This document shows, one piece after another, positions 23,256-30,017 of a DNA stretch of 32,735 nt. Position 1 is the first letter of the stretch. Every line of letters begins with the position of its first letter. Made by a program: the position numbers and the translations under genes. The notes beneath the pieces were generated by a model. That model saw only the letters and a program-made list of their open reading frames with translations, ran no database searches and was not told where the DNA came from. Source of the DNA: Candidatus Omnitrophota bacterium (GTDB taxonomy: Bacteria > Hinthialibacterota > Hinthialibacteria > Hinthialibacterales > Hinthialibacteraceae); NCBI GenBank assembly GCA_040755155.1, contig JBFMBP010000164.1, positions 7,567 through 40,301 on the forward strand, given 5' to 3'.

Positions 23256-23408
23256 TCAAGCCAGGCGCGGAGTTTCAGAGGGGGCGCTGTAGAGACGCCA
23301 CGCTTGGTTGAGGTCGAAATCCTGAGCGACCCAAGGAATGCCAGGGATGAAGCCGGCTAGCGAGTTGGAGCCATAACGATCAACCTCTCGTCGTTTCCAG
23401 GGAGTCAA
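23256..23408 (-). CDS. Possible short ORF (50 aa), doubtful
   Basis: A frame from a TTG reads LTPWKRREVDRYGSNSLAGF, then IPGIPWVAQDFDLNQAWRLY and SAPSETPRLA before a stop. It looks protein-like but has no proper ribosome binding site, an uncommon start codon and no family I know. It could be a gene fragment. It is listed because the 1.3 kb between the flagellins otherwise lacks a supported gene. Confidence 0.2.
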   Translation of the reverse strand: MTPWKRREVDRYGSNSLAGFIPGIPWVAQDFDLNQAWRLYSAPSETPRLA

Positions 23409-23500
23409 CCTGGCTCATCGCCCCGCCGAGGGGGATGATGACGGGTTATGTCGATTTATGGAACGTGGGATGTCCTTTCTTGTTGACGGCGTTTTATTCT

Positions 23501-24019
23501 TTATTTCGTCGAAAGAACCAGAATCGGGAGCCGCGTTCGTTCGCCGCCGCCGGTTCCGCCTTTCTTGCGGAAATTCATCGAATCGTTTTCTGTATTTCGG
23601 TCGTCTAAAACCGCCGTCAGAGGCGCCAAAGGCAGCGCTTCAAGGCGGATAACGTCTTCCCTTGCTTTCGATCGAGCCGGGATGAGGGATTCCCAGAGGG
23701 CCAGGAAAAGAGGCCAGCGAGCCAACCATCGCGCGGCGGTTTCCCGCCAGAGGCGTGGACTCGTCAACGGTTTCCTCTTTCGAGAACCGCCGGGAATCCC
23801 CATCGCTCGGTCATATGTTGAGCCCGGACTGTTTCCATGAGTCCTCTCACGCCGGAGAACGATCACTCCATCTAATGGACGGAGGAAGAAGAAAGAGGTC
23901 CATCGGATGGCGTAGTGAAAACTTGGTCGCACCCAAGATTTCTCCGGCCGGATTCGCCCGGCGTCTGCAAGGGCGCCGGAGGGCCGAAAGAGTGGAATGG
24001 GCTTCATGTTCGAGTCCAT
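23501..24019 (-). CDS. Possible hypothetical protein between the flagellins (172 aa), doubtful
   Basis: An ATG with GGGAG 8 nt upstream opens a 172-codon frame that is Arg- and Pro-rich (PRLWRETAARWLARWPLFLA in the middle, EDVIRLEALPLAPLTAVLDD later, ending RLPILVLSTK). I recognise no family. Overlapping frames on both strands are also open here, so coding potential is ambiguous. If real, it would be transcribed in the same direction as the two flagellins and lie between them, a typical place for flagellar accessory genes. Confidence 0.3.
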   Translation of the reverse strand: MDSNMKPIPLFRPSGALADAGRIRPEKSWVRPSFHYAIRWTSFFFLRPLDGVIVLRRERTHGNSPGSTYDRAMGIPGGSRKRKPLTSPRLWRETAARWLARWPLFLALWESLIPARSKAREDVIRLEALPLAPLTAVLDDRNTENDSMNFRKKGGTGGGERTRLPILVLSTK

Positions 24020-24078
24020 AAGGCATACTCCCGATTCGCATTTCGTTTACCGATCCTAATAACGTTCGCACCGTTGGA

Positions 24079-24177
24079 TCAGGCGTAAGCAAGAAAGCGA
24101 GCGGGTTGTTTCCGGATTTTACGAAGAATCCATTTTCGCAGGTTGGAAACGAATCGTTGAACCTGGATCTTTTTCAT
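24079..24177 (-). CDS. Possible 32-aa basic peptide downstream of flagellin 2
   Basis: AAGGAG lies 9 nt before an ATG that opens a 32-codon frame: MKKIQVQRFVSNLRKWILRK followed by IRKQPARFLAYA. The product is an extremely basic, amphipathic helix (11 Lys/Arg). The strong ribosome binding site argues for translation; nothing else does. It could be a leader peptide or the start of a frameshifted gene, since other minus-strand frames stay open just downstream. Confidence 0.35.
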   Translation of the reverse strand: MKKIQVQRFVSNLRKWILRKIRKQPARFLAYA

Positions 24178-24310
24178 GGATTTATACTCCTTCCCAGAAC
24201 GGGAATCGCGTTCGATCTTATTCGTTGTTTAGATGGTTTCGCCGAAGTCCGGCTGGGGATTCGGAAAAACGATCAAAGCGGCGAACAGCTCCATTTTCCT
24301 TGGTTGGCGG

Positions 24311-24350
24311 GGCGGGGTGGGGAGGCGGAGCTATGGCTCCCCACCCCGCC
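24311..24350 (-). terminator. GC-rich hairpin downstream of flagellin 2
   Basis: A perfect 14-bp stem (GGCGGGGTGGGGAG at 24311-24324 with CTCCCCACCCCGCC at 24337-24350), 12-nt loop, lies 39 nt beyond the flagellin-2 stop. There is no T-tract, as with the hairpin after flagellin 1. Likely a 3'-end structure that terminates or stabilises the mRNA. Confidence 0.6.
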
Positions 24351-24389
24351 GATACTCTTTGGCGGTGACCGATTCAAGCCAGTAACTTA

Positions 24390-26963
24390 TTAGCCGAGAA
24401 GCGAGAGTAATCCTTGCGGCAGGAAGTTGGCCTGCGCGAGGACGGAAGTGCCTGCTTGGAATAGAATCTGATTGGAAGTGAAGTTGGAGACTTCTGACGC
24501 CATGTCGACGTCGCTCAGGCGCGATTCAGAAGCCGAGAGGTTCTCCGAACTGACCGAGAGGCTGGAGATGGTCGTATCGAGCCGGTTGGTGAAAGCGCCG
24601 AGGGTGGAACGGGTGCGGCTGACCTGGTCGAGCGCCTGGTCGATGATTTCCAGGGCGGTGTTGACGCCGCTGATGGTGGTAACGTTGATGTCGGAGACGG
24701 TTTTCCCGCTGCCGCGGCCGAAGCCGAGGTTGTCTCCGCGCAGATCGGGGATATTGACTTGCAAATCTTGTCCTTTGAAGGGACCGACTTGGAAATTGAG
24801 AGCGCTGTTGACTGTGGAGAGCAGGATGGCGACGCCGGTATTAGGATCGCCGTTGCTGGGCGGTCCCGTGATGTCCAGAATATTGTCGAAGTCAAGCATC
24901 AAGGTTTCCGCCACGCCTTCGCTGAAGCCGCTTTCGAAGAAGACATTCGTATCGCCGTTCTGGAAAGCGACCTGAGGACCGCCGTTGAGCGAACCGTAGA
25001 AGAGTTGGGCTTCGATTTCCACCGTGTCGTAACCCTTATTGAAAATGGATTGGCCGATGGATTCGCGGGCGCCTGCACCGAGGGTGATGGTCAGGCGCTG
25101 CTGAGACTCGTTGAATTTGGTCGGTTCTTCGCCGTACAAGACAACGGTGTCGCCAACTCTCACGCGTTGGAGCGGCCCGCCCGCCATGGAAATGGTCGCC
25201 TCTTCCGGATTGCCGTAAATGATGACCTCGGCGCGGTCCGTCATCGTTCGGGGTTGTTCGTCCGAGGCGTACGTGCGGTCCTGGACGCGCAAGAAAATGT
25301 TGGATTGAGAACTGTCGGCGATATCGTCGATCAGCTGGAGATGGCCCTCTCCCGTCAGAGTGACCATCGCCTTTTGAAAACCTTCGCTGAGCCGGGCCGA
25401 GCCGTCGGCAGCGAGGCGGTTGCGATAGTTCAATTCGTCGACCAAGCCGCCGAGAGTGGTAATCCTCGCGTCGTCGAGATCGGCGTCGTCATTGGGATCC
25501 GTGGATATGGTGAACGTGGTTTCGAAGGTGCTGCCGTCCACCTGGGTTCCCTGAATCGTGATGGTGTCGTCGGCGGCGAAGCGGATGCCGTTGTCGCCCG
25601 TCGTGAAGATTCCGTTGACGAAGGTTCCATTCAAAACGGCGCCGCCTTTACCCGCCAGACTGGTCGAGCGGGTGATGATGGAGCCGGCGGGTTCGCTGAA
25701 GGTTAGCGTCGTTTCGAGTTTGCGGCGGTTGGGCGGCGTTACGTCGGAGACGTCGATCTTGAAGTTGCCGCTATCGAAGGTGGAACCGGTGATGGCTTGG
25801 ATGGTATTGCCGTATTGCGCGCCGACATCCATACCTCTGACGAAATCGCGGGTGGAATCGATCCTGAGTTTCAAATCGCCGGTCGAACTGATGACGCTGA
25901 ATTGAATGTTGAATTGAGAGGGAGCGGCCGTCGCGTCAGCGTTGGTCGTCGTGCTGGTGCCGCCCGCTTTGGCGCTGAGGAAGCGGATGCGTCCGCTGCC
26001 TTCCGCTTGGGTAAGCGTATTCAGAGGAAGGCTGACGTGCGTTTGCACGAAGGTGCTGGGAATGTCCGTCGTCACGCCGCCGAAGAGAGCGATTTCCGCG
26101 TTGTCGATGGCGGTTTGGACCTGTTGCATCAGGTTTTGCATCGTATTGGGACCGCCGGCGCTGCTGACGCTCAAAGCGCCCGTAAAGGGGGTGATTCCGT
26201 CGGAAAGAACGCCTTGGAAGGTGATAATGTCCGAACCGGCGACGGAAACGCCGTCGAAGGTCAGGCCGCTCAAATTGTCCGCGTAAGCGGCGGCGTTGGC
26301 GCCGTTGAGGAATCGTCCCGTCGTCACGGCGATGTCCGTGGCGTCCTTGATGCCGGTGGCGAAGATGGCCTGCCCATCCTCTTTTTTATAAGGAATAATT
26401 TTTTCCGAACCTTCTTTGGTTCGGATGACATTCAATATGGAAACGCCGGACCGGAGATTGCTGGCGTTGGGATCGTTGGAAATGCCGACGCCGATATCGT
26501 CCTGGCCCGCCTTGACGCTGGTGGCGTTGGCGTTGTCGCCCGTGAAGAGGAGGCGAGTGCTGAAACGGGCGGTGGTGGCGATGCGGTTGACCTCGTCGAC
26601 CTGTTGAAAGACTTCGTCCTGAATCGCCTGGATGGCGGCGGAATCGAACGTGCCCGTATTGCCCGCGGCGATGGCCAATTCCCGAATGCGCTGCAGGCTG
26701 GAGACCATAGAGTCAAGGGCGGCCTCGGTCGTGTTGACCATGCTGATGCCATTCTCGGCGTTTTGGATCGCCTGATCGGTTCCGCGTATTTGAGTGCGCA
26801 GCCGTTCGCGAATGGTAAGGCCGGCGGCGTCGTCGCCTGCGCGGTTGATGCGCAGACCCGAGGAGAGCCGTTCGATGTTTTTGGATAGGTTGTTTGATGT
26901 GGCGTTGAGGTGCCTGGTTGCGGAGATGGCCGCAACATTGTTATTGATCCGCGTAATGCTCAT
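24390..26963 (-). CDS. fliC: Flagellin 2, very large (857 aa)
   Basis: Paralog of flagellin 1 and first in the direction of transcription. N-terminal D0/D1: MSITRINNNVAAISATRHLN, NIERLSSGLRINRAGDDAAGL, LQRIRELAIAAGNTG, AIQAIQDEVFQQVDEVNRIA. C-terminal D1/D0: DQALDQVSRTRSTLGAFTNR, SSENLSASESRLSDVDMASE, ending ANFLPQGLLSLLG. The central 600 residues share the module order of flagellin 1 (DIITFQGVLSDGITPFTG, DTITIQGTQVDGSTFETT, LTGEGHLQLIDDIADSSQ, RVGDTVVLYGEE), so the copies arose by duplication of an already enlarged gene; the termini look roughly half identical. The ATG at 26963 has GGAGGA 7 nt upstream; an extended frame to 27026 reads through the leader hairpin and is rejected. It has a sigma-28 promoter about 210 nt upstream and a CsrA-type leader. 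Confidence 0.95.
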   Translation of the reverse strand: MSITRINNNVAAISATRHLNATSNNLSKNIERLSSGLRINRAGDDAAGLTIRERLRTQIRGTDQAIQNAENGISMVNTTEAALDSMVSSLQRIRELAIAAGNTGTFDSAAIQAIQDEVFQQVDEVNRIATTARFSTRLLFTGDNANATSVKAGQDDIGVGISNDPNASNLRSGVSILNVIRTKEGSEKIIPYKKEDGQAIFATGIKDATDIAVTTGRFLNGANAAAYADNLSGLTFDGVSVAGSDIITFQGVLSDGITPFTGALSVSSAGGPNTMQNLMQQVQTAIDNAEIALFGGVTTDIPSTFVQTHVSLPLNTLTQAEGSGRIRFLSAKAGGTSTTTNADATAAPSQFNIQFSVISSTGDLKLRIDSTRDFVRGMDVGAQYGNTIQAITGSTFDSGNFKIDVSDVTPPNRRKLETTLTFSEPAGSIITRSTSLAGKGGAVLNGTFVNGIFTTGDNGIRFAADDTITIQGTQVDGSTFETTFTISTDPNDDADLDDARITTLGGLVDELNYRNRLAADGSARLSEGFQKAMVTLTGEGHLQLIDDIADSSQSNIFLRVQDRTYASDEQPRTMTDRAEVIIYGNPEEATISMAGGPLQRVRVGDTVVLYGEEPTKFNESQQRLTITLGAGARESIGQSIFNKGYDTVEIEAQLFYGSLNGGPQVAFQNGDTNVFFESGFSEGVAETLMLDFDNILDITGPPSNGDPNTGVAILLSTVNSALNFQVGPFKGQDLQVNIPDLRGDNLGFGRGSGKTVSDINVTTISGVNTALEIIDQALDQVSRTRSTLGAFTNRLDTTISSLSVSSENLSASESRLSDVDMASEVSNFTSNQILFQAGTSVLAQANFLPQGLLSLLG

Positions 26964-26970
26964 TTTCGTA

Positions 26971-27006
26971 TCCTCCGTGATACATTGGACCGGCAATCCT
27001 TGCCGG
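26971..27006 (-). promoter_or_regulatory. CsrA-type leader of flagellin 2: GGA-loop hairpin plus ANGGA over the Shine-Dalgarno
   Basis: On the minus strand CCGGCAA and TTGCCGG (26990-27006) form a perfect 7-bp stem with GGA as the loop. The sequence CGGCAAGGAT is shared with the flagellin-1 leader. Then ACGGAGGA places an ANGGA motif on the Shine-Dalgarno (GGAGGA, complement of 26971-26976), 7 nt before the ATG. The hairpin ends 26 nt from the start codon, against 23 nt in flagellin 1. Confidence 0.75.
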
Positions 27007-27173
27007 CGCGTTCGCTTCTTTTCCATCCTGAAAAGAAGCGTGAGCGTTGGGGTCCGCCGCTGCTTGAGAGGGTCAATCTCTTCGCTCGTCCTTGAGCGTG
27101 GCGGAATATGTTTGGGTTTCGACCCCTACTCTCTCTCGCCCTCCATCGAGGCTTTTCGCAATGTCAATAAAGG

Positions 27174-27200
27174 TTATCGGCGGCGAATTTCGAGCCTTTA
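27174..27200 (-). promoter_or_regulatory. Sigma-28 (FliA/SigD) promoter of flagellin 2
   Basis: On the minus strand TAAA, exactly 15 nt, then GCCGATAA, a full match to the sigma-28 consensus. TAAA is the complement of 27197-27200 and GCCGATAA that of 27174-27181. Two A-tracts immediately upstream (complement of 27203-27220) could act as an UP element. The expected transcript starts near 27167, giving a leader of about 200 nt. Confidence 0.88.
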
Positions 27201-27353
27201 TACTTTTTTTAATTTTTTTTCTTTCGGCTCTTTGCGCCTTCGATCTGGGCTAAGGTATCGGCGGAAAATTGGCGGGCTTGAGCGGGATTTGAAAATATAT
27301 GAAGAATTTTTCGAAGAGACGGTATTGTGGCAAACTAGCGCCTCTCGTGTTTT

Positions 27354-28529
27354 TTACGCTTGGAGACGCAGGAAGAGCCAATATAAGGCTTTGGTGAAGA
27401 CATATGCCCCTCGTCCGAATTCGGCGTCTTGTTGAATGACATCCAATTTGCGCATTTTCCTCAGGAAATTATCGAAAACATTGGCTTCTTCTTTTGTTAG
27501 TTTTTCTTGAATATCTTTTCGTGTAAATTGAAACAGAATTTCTCCCTCTGCGATTCTTTTAAGAATTCTCTTATATTTAATGCTTTTAATAGCGGATACG
27601 ATTTTCGGCTCGATGTACTTCTCTCCAATGATTCGCGTTGCCCGCCTAATTCCCTGAGTAACATCTTCTTCATCAATAAGATTGTCTTGGTTGATTTGGT
27701 AAACAGCGTCTCCCAATTCGTGCATAAAAACGGGGTAACCGTTGGAAAAAACATTTAATAATTTCAACGAGGCCGAAGAAACCTTTACGCCCACTTTCTC
27801 AAAAGCTTTACGGAAAAACTCGTTGGTTTCTTCTTCATTGAACCGGCGGATTTCGATGGGATCGAAAACGCGATCAAGCGAAGGTTGGCTTGCGATCAGT
27901 TGGCTGCGGCGTTCCGGCAAGCCGACAAGAACAAGAGTTAGAGGAATGGAATCGCGCTGAACAGCGATACCATCGATGAGACTTTTCAACCAATTGGCGA
28001 ATTTTTCGTTGGCGGCGAGGCCGTTGAGATCGTCCAGGATGAGTAGAACGCCGTCTCGTTGATCTCGAATTTTATCCCATAAATTATTCAATATTTTCGA
28101 AAAATTATTGACGGCGTTCGACAAATCGCTTTTCGTCGCGTTGAAGGTCATTTGTACGCCAAATAAATCCACTTCTTGAAGATGTTTTTCGAAGATATTT
28201 TTTATGGAATCGAACCAGCTTTTTTTGACGCTGGCGTCAATCAGGCCTTCGAAAACTCTCTTCGCCATTTCCTCCAACGCGCCCACCTCGCCGAGAAAGA
28301 CGTGAATAGGTAATACTTTATAATCGTTTTCAACCATAAAAGCGCAGAAGGAACAGAGAGAACTTTTTCCGATTCCTCTTTCTCCTTGTACGAATATCCG
28401 TTCCAACGATTTTCTTCCGATAGATTTCTTGACGGTAGCGACGAATTGTTGAATCTCGTTGACTCTGCCTGTAAAAAATTCTTTGGGAACGGGGACTCCG
28501 GGAGTGAATGGAGAATATTCTTTTGGCAT
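27354..28529 (-). CDS. Orc1/Cdc6- or STAND-like AAA+ ATPase
   Basis: A 391-aa ATP-binding protein. After the opening YSPFTPGVPVPKEFFTGRVNEIQ, which is the GR-x-x-E entry box of AAA+/STAND proteins, come Walker A GERGIGKSS (residues 49-57), Walker B LLILDDLNG (Asp166-Asp167), the sensor-1 strand LTLVLVGLPERR, and FDPIEIRRFNEEETNEFF. The C-terminal part (about 300-391) looks like a winged helix (RIAEGEILFQFTRKDIQEKL, NFLRKMRKLDVIQQD). The role is unknown; such single ATPases occur in defence, mobile-element or regulatory contexts. ATG 28529 with AGGGTG 6 nt upstream is preferred over a GTG at 28547. It precedes the flagellin-2 promoter on the same strand; no functional link is visible. Confidence 0.78.
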   Translation of the reverse strand: MPKEYSPFTPGVPVPKEFFTGRVNEIQQFVATVKKSIGRKSLERIFVQGERGIGKSSLCSFCAFMVENDYKVLPIHVFLGEVGALEEMAKRVFEGLIDASVKKSWFDSIKNIFEKHLQEVDLFGVQMTFNATKSDLSNAVNNFSKILNNLWDKIRDQRDGVLLILDDLNGLAANEKFANWLKSLIDGIAVQRDSIPLTLVLVGLPERRSQLIASQPSLDRVFDPIEIRRFNEEETNEFFRKAFEKVGVKVSSASLKLLNVFSNGYPVFMHELGDAVYQINQDNLIDEEDVTQGIRRATRIIGEKYIEPKIVSAIKSIKYKRILKRIAEGEILFQFTRKDIQEKLTKEEANVFDNFLRKMRKLDVIQQDAEFGRGAYVFTKALYWLFLRLQA

Positions 28530-28639
28530 TGGGAACACCCTATTCACAATATTTTATGAATATTTTACCATAAGGCGAGTTTGAAATCCATTATTAAGGG
28601 ATTGGGGATTGAGATATAAAATGATAGTCGGTTTAAGCG

Positions 28640-29860
28640 TCATCGGTTTCCCGGCGCAAAGTAGACCTTCGACATTCCTTCCCCTCCCACGTCGAAAAAG
28701 AGCAATTCGCCGTCCGCGTTCCAGCTAAGGTTACGGATCGGCCGCCGGGATTGGAAGAGCGGCTTCGGTTCCATTTTCGCCCTGTCTGCAACGGGCCGAA
28801 AATCGCCGCTGACGACGATTTCCCAATCGCGAACGGCCGATGCGTCTTTTCGAGCGCCCGGTTTGGCGTTGATCCGCTCGCGGATTTGCGCATAACGCCG
28901 GCCGTTTGGCGTCCATGCGAATTGGGGCCATCCGCTGGCATAAGGCATAGAAACGCCGTTGGGCATGATATCCATGAAACAAGCCAGCCGCGCTGAATAG
29001 CGCTCCATCGTTTCCGGGAAAAAATCGGACGGCGAGAAAATATCCAACTCCGCCGCTAATCGATCCCCGCCGGGCGCCAGGGAAAGCCTGTAGAACGTCC
29101 CCGGCGTCCCCATCTGCCCGATCCTTTTTCGGCCTTCGGGAAGCGGAGCGGGGGTCCCATTTTTTTCTATTGTTTGCATGTCGATAAAACTGTCCGGCTC
29201 CCCTTGTCCCGAAATATATGCAATCCGCGAATCGTCCAGCCATACTCCGCCCTCGCTGTAATCTTCGATCGCGACCGGTTGGCTGCCGTTCAGTTTGGCG
29301 ATGGAAATTCTAGTATACCCTCTCTCTTTCATCGCGCTTGTCAAAAGCAAATTCTCTCCCGAAGGCGAGAAGGATAGTTCTTTGATCGATCCTTCCATGC
29401 GAAACGAAAGAGGATCCAATCGTCCCTTTTCCGCATCCAGGAGAAATACTACGTCCTCTATGGCGATAGCCAGCCGGGGAGAATTCGCCGCCCAAGCCCA
29501 TGCGGACGGCGCTTGGGACAAGGAATAGACCGCCGTCGATCGAAAAGGGATGTGAAATAGAACCACGGAGGCGTTTCCGCGGGTATTCTTCGCCAATAAG
29601 GCCAACAATGTCCCATCCGCATTCATCGCAGGCCGAGGATATAGGGAAAATTCGCCGCGAAGCGTTTGCTTCGACAAACCGTCCCGCAAAAAATACGCTC
29701 CTCCTTTTCCCACGGCGATGCATTCCGCCGCCGCCCCGCCGCTATAAAGAACTATGTCCGATTCCGGCAAAGCGACATAGGCGGGTTCCATTCCCGCCGA
29801 ATTATGCCCGGCAAGAATCAGCAGACATACTATTGACCATAACCTATTTATATAAATCAT
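28640..29860 (-). CDS. Secreted beta-propeller (TolB/WD40-like PD40) protein
   Basis: An exported 406-aa protein with signal peptide (LWSIVCLLILAGHNSAG). The rest is built of propeller blades with the usual PD40/TolB-like turns: RPAMNADGTLLALLAKN, ELSFSPSGENLLLTSA, WLDDSRIAYISGQG, SLAPGGDRLAAELD, FAWTPNGRRYAQI and NLSWNADGELLFFDVGGEG. I count about six blades. No enzyme domain is evident, so a periplasmic scaffold or binding role is likely. The start has no clear Shine-Dalgarno but the signal peptide supports it. It follows the propeller-phosphoesterase gene by 157 nt on the same strand, so the two may be related in function. Confidence 0.72.
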   Translation of the reverse strand: MIYINRLWSIVCLLILAGHNSAGMEPAYVALPESDIVLYSGGAAAECIAVGKGGAYFLRDGLSKQTLRGEFSLYPRPAMNADGTLLALLAKNTRGNASVVLFHIPFRSTAVYSLSQAPSAWAWAANSPRLAIAIEDVVFLLDAEKGRLDPLSFRMEGSIKELSFSPSGENLLLTSAMKERGYTRISIAKLNGSQPVAIEDYSEGGVWLDDSRIAYISGQGEPDSFIDMQTIEKNGTPAPLPEGRKRIGQMGTPGTFYRLSLAPGGDRLAAELDIFSPSDFFPETMERYSARLACFMDIMPNGVSMPYASGWPQFAWTPNGRRYAQIRERINAKPGARKDASAVRDWEIVVSGDFRPVADRAKMEPKPLFQSRRPIRNLSWNADGELLFFDVGGEGMSKVYFAPGNR

Positions 29861-30017
29861 GTCGCGTTCGTTTCGAATATCCTTCGAGTTGTCTGTCTTT
29901 CCTATTCCTCTCGCGTCCGCAAGCCTTTTCCTTAGTTACGCATTAAACAAGAAGAGGTAACGAATTTCTGCGCGTATTTCCCAGTCCATTCAGCGTTTCT
30001 TCTATGGCTATACGCCG

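Noticed and set aside
23320-23460. Possible riboswitch (c-di-GMP or cobalamin) upstream of flagellin 1
   Set aside because: I looked for conserved core sequences of these classes on the minus strand and found none; only unspecific hairpins.
24759-26888. Two long plus-strand frames (315 and 363 codons) opposite flagellin 2
   Set aside because: Same antisense artefact; they mirror those opposite flagellin 1 because the two genes share codon patterns.
26964-27026. N-terminally extended flagellin 2 beginning MEKKRTRRQG
   Set aside because: The extension is not flagellin-like, reads through the leader hairpin and Shine-Dalgarno, and the internal ATG has the proper ribosome site.
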